From Syntrophomonas_A sp050258735 (GTDB lineage: Bacteria; Bacillota; Syntrophomonadia; Syntrophomonadales; Syntrophomonadaceae): 6,354 bases of DNA. Where the stretch lies: the NCBI GenBank assembly GCA_050258735.1, contig JBLMZJ010000076.1, positions 1-6,354 of the forward strand. Reading direction: 5' to 3'. The notes beneath the pieces were generated by a model, which saw nothing but the letters and a program-made list of their open reading frames with translations, was not told the DNA's origin and ran no database searches. The position numbers and the translations under genes were made by a program. Below are positions 1 through 6,354 of the stretch, one piece after another. Numbering within the stretch: the first letter of the stretch is position 1; each line of letters begins with the position of its first letter.

Positions 1-2
1 AT

Positions 3-3000
3 GACCTGGCACCCCGCTTGAGTGAGTTTGCTAATTACGAGACCGTAGTAGGCATACCCTTTATCGATGAGCAAGATGTGCTGGCTGACCTGCTCCAATC
101 AGTTGACCGGGTCATGGCCTCCTGGATAGGGCGCAGACAAGTTATCGTATGTGTAGGGGATCATTCGGCAGTAAAGTGCCTGGAGATAATCGAACAACAA
201 CAGTTAAAACATCAGGTAATAGCCTTCCTTCTGCCAGAAGAGATCAGTGGGCGCGGCAACAGTATCCGGGCTATGATCGAGATCGGCAAGAAGCTGGAAG
301 CTGATTTATTGATTTTTAATGCTAACATGGCCAATGAACAGGGGCCGGGCATTGAACCGGTCTGGCTTGATAGCCTCTTAAGCCCCATCCAAGGCCGCTA
401 CGATATGGTACTGGGCAGTTTGCGCCGCTATTTATCCATCGACAGTATAACATATATGCTTGCCACACCTATATTAGAGGCCTTTTACGGCTGCCGGGTC
501 AGTGACCCCCTGGGCGGTATCTATGCTTTATCCCATGACCTGGTCGATGAACTGGCTCATGAGATGCGTTTCTGGGGCGGCACCATCCAAGGGTCCGGCA
601 TCGATTTCTGGCTGCTCACCCGTGCTCTGGCCTGGGACAAAAAGATCTGCGAGGTCAACATGGGGGGAGTAGTGCCCCGGCACAGCCTGGAATCCCGCAA
701 CCGTATCTTCCGCGATACGGCATTAACAATTTTCGAATGCTTAAAACGTGACAGCGCTATTTGGATACAGGAACGACTGGTGATCAAAGTAGCGGATATC
801 GGTGCCCGCAGTGAAGTGAAAAAGGCCGATATCATCGACTATCCGGTCCCTCAACTGCTCAGCAACTTCACAGAGGGCTGCCAGGCCTATGATTATTTGT
901 TCAACCAGGAAGAAGCCCAACGTGATATTACGTATCTAGTCAACCTTTCCCAGCAGAAATTCCGCCTGTGCGACCAATTCTGGGTATCCTCTCTCTTTGA
1001 ATTATTCCTGGCCTATGCCTTTGCCGCTGAAGATGAGGATACCAGTGATATATTCTCAGCTCTGACGGCTCTCTATAATGGGAGGATCGCCAGCTATGTG
1101 CTGGAGATGCGCTCATTGGGTGAAAAGCTGGGCCAGGCGCGGGATGAAGAAAAAGATGAGCTCATGGTGCATAAGATGGAGTCTATCCGTCAGCATCTCA
1201 CCAGTCAGTGTTGGCAGATGAAACCTCACCTGACTGAACGCTGGCTGCAGAAAAGCGATCAACAGAAACCTGCTATCGTGCCACTGGGATATATGGAGTA
1301 TGTTCCGGGTAAACCGGTAGTAGTGCCTAAAAAAATCGCTGGCAAAGACCAGCGGATCGTTGCGACTGACGATATCTTTAAAAGCCTGCGCAAGAAATAT
1401 GAAGAGCGATTTAGCAGCTTTATGGAGCAGGGACTGGGCATACCCTTATCTGCTTCACCCGCTGAGATGGTAGCCGGGGTGGAGTCCTTTATGGCGGATC
1501 TCGAAATGGCCCTGGATAAACTCCTGCCCGGTGATCTTTCTACCCGTGACGGCCTGCAGAACTTTGTCCGGAGTACCTTTGCCCTGTTTGCCCCTCATCA
1601 CATGTTTACCATCAGTACTGAACTGCTGCGGGAGATGTTGATGAGATTTCCCCCGGTCAACCTCATGATCCCGCTGGGTATCTACAAACCGGAGGATCTG
1701 ATCTCACGTATGGACCCGCGGGATGCGGTCACTTATTCCAACCTGGTGGAGAGCTGGAATTATACCGATCGTGATCTGCTTTGGCTGGTAGATAATCTAA
1801 AGCCCGAGAGTTTCAACTGGATCGACATCAAGCCGATAATCCTTACCGGTGACCTGCGCATGGGGATCATGACCCAGGGCAAGATCAGCAACCTGAACCG
1901 GATCACCGGGCGCATTCTGGTGCGTTCCTGTGAACCGGGCAAGGGCGGGAAATTCCCCAAACTTAGATATTTCACCAGCCTGGTGCGCCGGCTGGCGGTG
2001 GCTGACAGCTATTCCCGCCTGTTCAAGCTGAATATCTCGCAAAGAAAGAATATCGGTCTGAAAGCTCGGAACTCCCTGATGGGTCTGCAACGGGGGGATG
2101 ATTTCTCCGCCTTCAGTTTGTTCGAGAACCTGCACCACCGGCGATTGGCGGAGAAGATATCTATACTGGCCGAAAATCTTGATAAGAAAGGTATGAAGGA
2201 CATTGCACGGTTATTTCGTCTGATGGTCGAGGGCTACGGATTGACTCAGGTCCTGGAAAACGGTACTTTTTTGACCTGTACAGCCTGGAGTTGGGCCAGC
2301 TATAGTTTTAAAGGGGGCTTGAAGATACCTACCCCGCTGACCACAAGTGTAGAGAATCGCTGGTTCAACCATGATTTTCTCGAGATGCTCTACCTGGAAT
2401 TAGGTTACGATCCCTCCGATATAGAGAAAATGGTGATGCAGCTTATCCAGAGCGGCAAGAGCCACCATATCCTGCTGGACACCCTGCTGCCTGCCCGGCC
2501 GAGGGATGTCGATGTGGTGGTGCAGGAGATCACCAACGAACCCAGCCGTCATCTGCAGCGCTGTGAGCACAATCCGATCCTGGAGCCACTGGAAGGGAGC
2601 ACCTGGGAGTCAAGGTACGTCCTCAATCCGGGCAGCCTGCGGATCAAGGATAAAGTATATCTTTTCTACCGTGCGGTGGGTAAGGATGATGTCTCCCGCA
2701 TCGGTTTGGCGATCACCGACGGATATAAGGTGCTGGAGCGGCTTCCGCAGCCGATATTTTCTCCGGAGACTCCCGAAGAAAAGCGGGGCTGTGAAGATCC
2801 CCGTCTGATAGTCATCGAAGATAAGATATTCATGATATATACCGCCTATGACGGTAACCTGGCCCAGATAGCTGCTGCCTCCATGAAGCTCAATGACTTT
2901 CTGGCCGGCAGGTATACGGCATGGCATCGGGAAGGCCTAGCATTCCGAAATATATGGGATAAAGACGCTATTCTTTTTCCCGAGAAGATCAATGGCCAGT

Positions 3001-3491
3001 ATGTCATATATCACCGGATCGAGCCCAGCATCTGGGTAACTTATCTTAAGGACCTCAAATTCCCCATCAAGGAGAAACACGCCATCATCGCCGGCCCACG
3101 GCCGGGGCGTATGTGGGATTCGCTTAAGATCGGGGCCGGAGCACAGCCGATAAAAACGATCTATGGCTGGCTACTGATCTATCATGGTGTGGATTACAAT
3201 TACTTCTACCGCCTGGGGGTCCTTCTGGTAGACCTGAACAATCCCCAGAAGGTATTATATCGCTCACCTAATCCGATACTGGAACCAGAGGAGGACTTCG
3301 AGATCGGACTTTCCGGCTCATGGGTCCCTAATGTGGTCTTTACCTGCGGGGCAGTAGCCGGTACTGATAAAGAGGTGTTGGAGGACAATGATGAGATCCT
3401 GGTCTACTATGGCGCCGCCGACACCAGCATCGGGGTAGCAAAGGCTACTCTGGCCGACCTGATACCGCCGGCTTTTCGGAAGAGTAAATAG
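3..3491 (+). CDS. Glycosyltransferase (GT81/GT2-like) - GH130 glycosidase/phosphorylase fusion, 5' end beyond window
   Basis: Residues are numbered from the TTG at 18. Residues 1-250 look like a GT-A glycosyltransferase close to glucosyl-3-phosphoglycerate synthase: VVGIPF near 10, SGRGNSIR near 77-84, LLIFNAN at 97-103 where DxD is expected, DPLGGIYA at 163-170 and GSGIDFWLL at 192-200. Residues 250-840 are a long, mostly helical-looking stretch that I do not recognise. Residues 845-1145 are a GH130 five-bladed propeller: NPILEP (852-857), NPGSLR (870-875), GCEDPRL (924-930, probable catalytic Asp927), KDAILFPE (982-989), GAGAQPI (1039-1045), YHG (1055-1057) and YYGAAD (1130-1135). GH130 enzymes act on beta-mannosides, many by phosphorolysis. 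The real substrate is unknown; a sugar transfer and a phosphorolysis step in one cytosolic protein is inference (no signal peptide seen). The frame is open to the left edge and TTG 18 has no ribosome site, so the start is probably upstream. Stop is TAG at 3489-3491. Confidence 0.85.
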   Translation, partial: DLAPRLSEFANYETVVGIPFIDEQDVLADLLQSVDRVMASWIGRRQVIVCVGDHSAVKCLEIIEQQQLKHQVIAFLLPEEISGRGNSIRAMIEIGKKLEADLLIFNANMANEQGPGIEPVWLDSLLSPIQGRYDMVLGSLRRYLSIDSITYMLATPILEAFYGCRVSDPLGGIYALSHDLVDELAHEMRFWGGTIQGSGIDFWLLTRALAWDKKICEVNMGGVVPRHSLESRNRIFRDTALTIFECLKRDSAIWIQERLVIKVADIGARSEVKKADIIDYPVPQLLSNFTEGCQAYDYLFNQEEAQRDITYLVNLSQQKFRLCDQFWVSSLFELFLAYAFAAEDEDTSDIFSALTALYNGRIASYVLEMRSLGEKLGQARDEEKDELMVHKMESIRQHLTSQCWQMKPHLTERWLQKSDQQKPAIVPLGYMEYVPGKPVVVPKKIAGKDQRIVATDDIFKSLRKKYEERFSSFMEQGLGIPLSASPAEMVAGVESFMADLEMALDKLLPGDLSTRDGLQNFVRSTFALFAPHHMFTISTELLREMLMRFPPVNLMIPLGIYKPEDLISRMDPRDAVTYSNLVESWNYTDRDLLWLVDNLKPESFNWIDIKPIILTGDLRMGIMTQGKISNLNRITGRILVRSCEPGKGGKFPKLRYFTSLVRRLAVADSYSRLFKLNISQRKNIGLKARNSLMGLQRGDDFSAFSLFENLHHRRLAEKISILAENLDKKGMKDIARLFRLMVEGYGLTQVLENGTFLTCTAWSWASYSFKGGLKIPTPLTTSVENRWFNHDFLEMLYLELGYDPSDIEKMVMQLIQSGKSHHILLDTLLPARPRDVDVVVQEITNEPSRHLQRCEHNPILEPLEGSTWESRYVLNPGSLRIKDKVYLFYRAVGKDDVSRIGLAITDGYKVLERLPQPIFSPETPEEKRGCEDPRLIVIEDKIFMIYTAYDGNLAQIAAASMKLNDFLAGRYTAWHREGLAFRNIWDKDAILFPEKINGQYVIYHRIEPSIWVTYLKDLKFPIKEKHAIIAGPRPGRMWDSLKIGAGAQPIKTIYGWLLIYHGVDYNYFYRLGVLLVDLNNPQKVLYRSPNPILEPEEDFEIGLSGSWVPNVVFTCGAVAGTDKEVLEDNDEILVYYGAADTSIGVAKATLADLIPPAFRKSK

Positions 3492-3505
3492 GGAAGAACA
3501 TAGTA

Positions 3506-3527
3506 AAGCGGGATTCAGATCCCGCTT
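3506..3527. terminator. Small perfect hairpin after the fusion gene stop, possible terminator
   Basis: A 9-bp perfect stem (AAGCGGGAT / ATCCCGCTT) with a TCAG loop lies 15 bp after the stop codon of the glycosyltransferase-GH130 gene. Position and GC content fit a transcription terminator. There is no real T tract on either strand: the + strand continues CTTAAG and the - strand continues TTTACT. An intrinsic terminator is therefore only plausible. It sits between convergent genes, so it could act in both directions. Confidence 0.4.
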
Positions 3528-3529
3528 AA

Positions 3530-3588
3530 GGCACAAGGGGACGGTTCTGCTGTGTCAAACAGACACAGCAGAACCGTCCCCTTGTGCC
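3530..3588. repeat. Perfect 27-bp inverted repeat, REP/MITE-like dispersed element
   Basis: The arms at 3530-3556 and 3562-3588 are exact reverse complements of each other, separated by a 5-nt loop AAACA. Each arm carries the core GGGGACGGTTCTG. Each arm is also bounded by short self-complementary ends (GGCACA and TGTGTC, six pairs with one G-U), so each can fold on its own. The element is thus two REP-like units in opposite orientation. From memory, sequences with an ACAAGGGGACGGTTC core are dispersed in many clostridial and related genomes, often near IS200-like (RAYT) transposases; no transposase is present here. It may also help end transcription from both convergent genes, although no T tract follows. 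The inverted repeat is seen directly; the family assignment is recalled, not searched. Confidence 0.75.
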
Positions 3589-3616
3589 CTACAGCAATAT
3601 TAAACTTGATTGACGA

Positions 3617-4747
3617 TCAAGCATCAGAAACGGTTGGGGCGGGCTGATCTGGATATGCCATTAGTCCGAATTTTGATCTGAGCCATGCTATCAGCAGCAA
3701 CAGCGTTGGGATGAGATACCCGAAAAACAAGGCCACCCCCGGAAATGTTTTTGGTATGCTGACCAACATATCAGGGATATTATTATAGAAACTGAATGAA
3801 AGGGCCAATAATAAAGCGGCAACTGGCAGGGCAATGTAATGATAGGATTTAAGGCCGAAAGTTTTGGCGATTCCATCACTTAAGGCAAACTGGAGCACGG
3901 CAATCTTTCCCCAGAAAGCTGCTACAAATGTTGTTACCAGGAAAACCTTTATCCCGATGGGCGGGATGAAATCAGCGAGAAAGAAGACAGCATATATCGA
4001 ACGGCTGGTGGTTTCCACACCCAGGACAGTAATCATAGCAATTATTATAATAACCATGAAATAGGTCAGCACCAAATTAGCGATATTGGCAGCTATATAG
4101 CCTTCCCGGTTGCTTCTGATATAGGGTAATATCATGCCCAGGACAAACAGTTCGCTACGGTAGGCAAAACCCACCACTTCACTTTTTACAATGACCTTTA
4201 ACCCGGCTTCTCCCCAAGGCAGAAGTGCATCAAATTTCATATATGGTATAGCCATGATTATAAAAACTGTTACTATAATGCTGATGATAAATGCATATAT
4301 GCCAACTGTTCTGCCGAGAACCTCGATCCCCGCCAATACAACATAGGTTGTTGCCGCCATAAAAATCAACAAAATAACTATGGGAGGCGTAAGCTTGTAA
4401 GTGCCGGTTCCATAGAGCAGGGCCACAAATTCACGGATAACCGAAGAGGTTAGATAAAACAGGAACACGATATATGCCAGGCCTAGTACCTTTCCAGCTG
4501 CTTTTCCGACTATTAAAGGCAGATACTCGAAAAAGGTCTTGCCGGGGAACAAGTTAGCCAGGCGATAGGCGATATATATAGCGTATGCCCCATACAAGGC
4601 CCCGACGAAAGGCGCCATCCAGGCATCATGACCAGCGATTGTGGCTGCCGAAAAGGGGATAAAGAGAGCTGCTGTTGTACCCATTAGATTTACCAATATC
4701 CAGGTTAATGAGAAGCCGTCGATTTTTTGTATATCATCATTGTTCAT
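3617..4747 (-). CDS. gerAB: Spore germinant receptor B subunit, GerAB-family permease
   Basis: A 376-residue integral membrane protein of the GerAB/spore permease family (APC superfamily fold). In the inner spore membrane the B subunit is held to bind the germinant. About ten hydrophobic segments can be read, near 13-33, 43-62, 84-104, 120-139, 147-167, 190-210, 220-243, 266-285, 303-322 and 336-355. Family signatures include LFPGKTFFEYLPLIVGK (66-82), VIREF (103-107), LTPP (119-122), AGIEVLGR (139-146) and SELFVLGMILPYI (198-210). Length is normal (usually about 360-375). The ATG at 4747 is the only reasonable start: no in-frame start codon lies just upstream, and GAAAGG lies 12 nt away, a rather long spacing. 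It is the last receptor gene of the operon, 52 bp after the small D-like gene. The gene symbol is family-level; which receptor paralogue this is, and its ligand, cannot be told. Confidence 0.92.
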   Translation of the reverse strand: MNNDDIQKIDGFSLTWILVNLMGTTAALFIPFSAATIAGHDAWMAPFVGALYGAYAIYIAYRLANLFPGKTFFEYLPLIVGKAAGKVLGLAYIVFLFYLTSSVIREFVALLYGTGTYKLTPPIVILLIFMAATTYVVLAGIEVLGRTVGIYAFIISIIVTVFIIMAIPYMKFDALLPWGEAGLKVIVKSEVVGFAYRSELFVLGMILPYIRSNREGYIAANIANLVLTYFMVIIIIAMITVLGVETTSRSIYAVFFLADFIPPIGIKVFLVTTFVAAFWGKIAVLQFALSDGIAKTFGLKSYHYIALPVAALLLALSFSFYNNIPDMLVSIPKTFPGVALFFGYLIPTLLLLIAWLRSKFGLMAYPDQPAPTVSDA

Positions 4748-4799
4748 TCTGGGCCGAATCCTTTCAATTTCAACGTTTAATAAGTTGTGATGCCTTTGG

Positions 4800-5033
4800 T
4801 TACAGCAGCTTTTGCATCAGCCCGGTTACCGGGTCGAATAACAGGCCCAACCCATGAACGAGATTGGGAAGATGCCAGTTTAAGATCAGACCAAAACTGT
4901 AGATCATGGTTGTTAACATCAAAAAGCAGAATACTAACAGTTCTCGCCATAACTTGCTTTTTATCATATGAGGCATTTCTATTACAGCCATTCCGACATA
5001 AGCCAAACCGGTCAGACCAATAGCCAAAACCAT
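4800..5033 (-). CDS. Small two-helix membrane protein, probable germinant receptor D subunit
   Basis: A 77-residue protein with two hydrophobic helices, about 1-19 and 31-51. A short polar loop with several basic residues (HMIKSKLWR, 22-30) joins them, and the tail of about 25 residues includes LPNLVHGLGLLFDP. I chose the ATG at 5033 because GGGGAGGG lies 8 nt upstream; the longer reading from 5087 or 5051 has no ribosome site and would overlap the lipoprotein gene. Size, two-helix topology and position inside a ger operon match the D subunits described for some Bacillus receptors, which modulate germination through their cognate receptor. The link rests on topology and context, not on a sequence motif I can name. 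It starts 25 bp after the C-subunit gene and should be co-expressed late in sporulation. Confidence 0.75.
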   Translation of the reverse strand: MVLAIGLTGLAYVGMAVIEMPHMIKSKLWRELLVFCFLMLTTMIYSFGLILNWHLPNLVHGLGLLFDPVTGLMQKLL

Positions 5034-5041
5034 AGTAAGAT

Positions 5042-5049
5042 CCCTCCCC
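5042..5049 (-). promoter_or_regulatory. Ribosome binding site that sets the D-like gene start
   Basis: GGGGAGGG on the - strand, 8 nt before the ATG at 5033. It falls over the upstream in-frame ATG at 5051, which shares its first bases, and so argues against that ATG and against the longer reading from 5087. Confidence 0.75.
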
Positions 5050-5058
5050 ATTGAGACT

Positions 5059-6282
5059 TTATCGCTGGGCCGATTCGGGTGCTCCAATCGTCAAAGAGGT
5101 ATGTTGAATGGAGGACTTGACCTGAATTTTCACCGGTACGGCAGGAAACAGATTTGGCCAATCCTTCTCCATTTGCTTCCATTCATGAGGATACTTGCGA
5201 TGCACTGCTTCGCCAAAGCCGAATACATCTACCTGGTATTGTTCCTGGGCTTTTTTTAGTGCAGCTTTGATTTGCCGCTTTACCTCCTGGCCCTGGGCCG
5301 ACTCGGCTTTACCGAATTCCTTGGGATCAGCCGGGTTTATACCCGCCTGGTTGTCCAATAAGTAGCTTTCTACTTCCACCTTTATGGTCATATAAACCTG
5401 TCCTTCTTTAATTTCCGGCTGCAGCCTGATTTTAGACTTCAGCAAATAAGTGGTGATTTCTTTCGGTGTTTTCTCCAGCATCGGAAATGTAAGGGTTCCC
5501 TGCCTTGCGTCCCCTCGCAGCCATAAAAGCCCCCTGCTTTCAGTATCGTTTAACCATCCCACCATTTTATCCTTTTTAAACAATGCAGTTCCATCCATAA
5601 CAATGTTATTCAACGGTTCGGGGACATTCCCATTTAGTATTCCGTGGCCCTTATCGGTGGGAACCGAGGCATTGGGCTGGATTTCTACTACTGCTGTATA
5701 GGGTTGGCTGCTTTTACTGTCCAGCAGTCTTATGAATTCCTCCAGTTTAAGGGGAGCATAGGAGAAAGATTCATTATGAAATTTGATAATATCATTGATT
5801 CGTTGTCCCGGTGAACCGCTTATCCTGCCCGGTACATCCAACATGTTCACCAGACTGCCTCTCCCTATAATGATCCAGGCATCCAGCCGGATCTGCGGGT
5901 CACGTTCCAAAAAATCCAGGAGATCCCGTACCCCTTCTTTCCGGGCAAAATCTTCAGATATAATAAACAGAGTATTGTGAGAAAAGTTGCGTTTGGTGGC
6001 AGTCAATACAGTCATTCTATTTATGGTGCCGGCAAAAGTAGTATCCTCGATTACAGAATTGCGATAGCCCTTTTCAAATTCCACCCCCCGGCCGCCGGTA
6101 GTTTTGGATTGGGCGGCGGTATTCAGGGTTTGGACGACGGTCCGGATTCTTTCTTTGCTTCCATGCTCTATTCCCACTGCGTTTACCACCCCCAGGTCTT
6201 CCAGCTCAGTTCGATCCCAGCACCCCGACATCGCCAGAATGTTTAGGACAAATAGGAGGATTATCAATATACGACGAGCCAT
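5059..6282 (-). CDS. gerAC: Spore germinant receptor C subunit, Ger(x)C lipoprotein
   Basis: A 407-residue lipoprotein of the GerAC family, the C subunit of nutrient germinant receptors, lipid-anchored on the outer face of the inner spore membrane. A short basic N-terminus (MARR), a hydrophobic stretch (5-18) and a lipobox MSGC place the lipidated cysteine at 21, followed by the typical WDRTELEDLG. Family blocks follow: HNTLFIISEDFARKEGV (102-118), FLERDPQIRLDAWIIIGRG (124-142) and, near the end, VDVFGFGEAVHRKYPHEW (351-368) with FPAVPVKIQV. Length is typical. The ATG at 6282 is preferred over 6300 because a GGGGGAGGG site sits 7 nt before it; the 6300 start would put that site inside the coding sequence and add six residues before the signal peptide. 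It begins 4 bp after the A-subunit stop, so translation is probably coupled. The symbol is family-level. Confidence 0.93.
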   Translation of the reverse strand: MARRILIILLFVLNILAMSGCWDRTELEDLGVVNAVGIEHGSKERIRTVVQTLNTAAQSKTTGGRGVEFEKGYRNSVIEDTTFAGTINRMTVLTATKRNFSHNTLFIISEDFARKEGVRDLLDFLERDPQIRLDAWIIIGRGSLVNMLDVPGRISGSPGQRINDIIKFHNESFSYAPLKLEEFIRLLDSKSSQPYTAVVEIQPNASVPTDKGHGILNGNVPEPLNNIVMDGTALFKKDKMVGWLNDTESRGLLWLRGDARQGTLTFPMLEKTPKEITTYLLKSKIRLQPEIKEGQVYMTIKVEVESYLLDNQAGINPADPKEFGKAESAQGQEVKRQIKAALKKAQEQYQVDVFGFGEAVHRKYPHEWKQMEKDWPNLFPAVPVKIQVKSSIQHTSLTIGAPESAQR

Positions 6283-6286
6283 TTGA

Positions 6287-6354
6287 TTACCCTCCCCCAT
6301 TTGTTTCAGACGACGGAGGGGATGGTTTAAGGCCGGGAGCTTGACGCCTAATAT
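6287..6354 (-). CDS. gerAA: C-terminal end of germinant receptor A subunit (GerAA-like), cut by window edge
   Basis: Only the last 21 codons are present, reading IRRQAPGLKPSPPSSETNGG then a final Gly and TAA at 6287-6289. A basic, proline-rich tail without hydrophobic character is how GerAA-type A subunits usually end after their membrane domain. The position directly before a GerAC gene, with a 4-bp gap, is the standard A-C order. Too little is left for a motif match, so the call rests mainly on context. The other two frames are less likely: one contains early stops, and the third simply continues into the C-subunit frame and would fuse extra residues before its signal peptide. Confidence 0.6.
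   Translation of the reverse strand, partial: IRRQAPGLKPSPPSSETNGGG
6290..6298 (-). promoter_or_regulatory. Ribosome binding site that sets the GerAC-like start
   Basis: GGGGGAGGG on the - strand, 7 nt before the ATG at 6282. It lies within the last codons (Gly-Gly-Gly) of the A-subunit gene, so the end of that protein is partly shaped by the ribosome site of the next gene. Its form matches the site before the D-like gene. Confidence 0.75.

Noticed and set aside
1797..2138. Open frame of 113 codons on the - strand inside the large fusion gene
   Set aside because: It lies wholly antisense to a frame with clear coding blocks on either side, has no recognisable domain, and looks like a by-product of that gene's codon use.
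2506..2808. Open frame of 100 codons on the + strand in another frame of the fusion gene
   Set aside because: It overlaps the GH130 domain in a different frame, is rich in Arg, Ser and Trp as shadow frames often are, and has no family features.
2610..2927. Open frame of 105 codons on the - strand inside the GH130 domain
   Set aside because: It is antisense to the conserved GCEDPRL region, whose coding on the + strand is certain; no independent protein signal is seen.
3318..3536. Open frame of 72 codons on the - strand across the end of the fusion gene
   Set aside because: Mostly antisense to the GH130 C-terminus, and it starts inside the inserted repeat; no plausible product.
3605..3621. 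6-bp palindrome CTTGAT/ATCAAG around a 5-nt loop at the GerAB-like stop codon
   Set aside because: The stem is short and AT-rich and includes the stop codon. On the - strand it is followed by TTTAATATT, so a weak terminator is conceivable, but this is too little to call.
4748..4799. 52-bp gap before the GerAB-like gene as a possible internal promoter or regulatory site
   Set aside because: No clear sigma-G-like or sigma-A-like boxes, hairpin or repeat; it holds only the distant GAAAGG ribosome site.
5034..5087. Longer N-terminus of the small membrane protein (starts at 5087 or 5051)
   Set aside because: The 5087 start would overlap the lipoprotein gene and neither start has a ribosome site; the purine-rich site at 5042-5049 fits the ATG at 5033.

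Overview
The window looks like chromosomal DNA from an endospore-forming anaerobic Firmicute. The Clostridia (Peptococcaceae/Syntrophomonadaceae-like lineages) fit best. The main reason is a spore germinant-receptor operon with strong purine-rich Shine-Dalgarno sites. A dispersed 'GGGGACGGTTC' type inverted repeat, which I recall from such genomes, agrees with this. The genus cannot be set from the sequence alone.

Layout. The left half (about 3-3491, + strand) is one very large gene for a protein of at least 1157 residues. It joins an N-terminal GT-A glycosyltransferase-like domain (resembling glucosyl-3-phosphoglycerate synthase, GT81/GT2), a middle part of about 590 residues that I do not recognise, and a C-terminal GH130 glycoside phosphorylase/hydrolase domain. 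Its reading frame runs off the left edge, so the true start probably lies outside. Next comes a 125-bp convergent intergenic gap (3492-3616) filled with two hairpins. One is a small 9-bp stem. The other is a perfect 27-bp inverted repeat that looks like a REP/MITE-type dispersed element.

The right half (3617-6354, all - strand, so read right to left) is the 3' part of a germinant-receptor operon. In order of transcription it holds the last codons of a GerAA-type A subunit, a GerAC-type lipoprotein, a 77-residue two-helix membrane protein that fits the receptor 'D subunit', and a GerAB-type permease subunit. Gene order is A-C-D-B. The A, C and D genes are packed 4 and 25 bp apart, with GGGGAGGG-type ribosome sites lying inside the preceding gene or across its end. 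The B gene follows after 52 bp. No promoter for this operon is in the window; it should lie upstream of the A gene, beyond the right edge.

How they work together. The A, B, C and D products would form one inner-spore-membrane receptor that senses small-molecule germinants: B binds ligand in the membrane, A is the oligomeric channel-like subunit, C is a lipid-anchored outer-face subunit and D is a small modulator. The glycosyltransferase-GH130 fusion is transcribed towards this operon and is not part of it. It probably belongs to a carbohydrate or compatible-solute locus to the left. The least explained items are this fusion, with its degenerate DxD motif and unknown middle domain, and the perfect inverted repeat.
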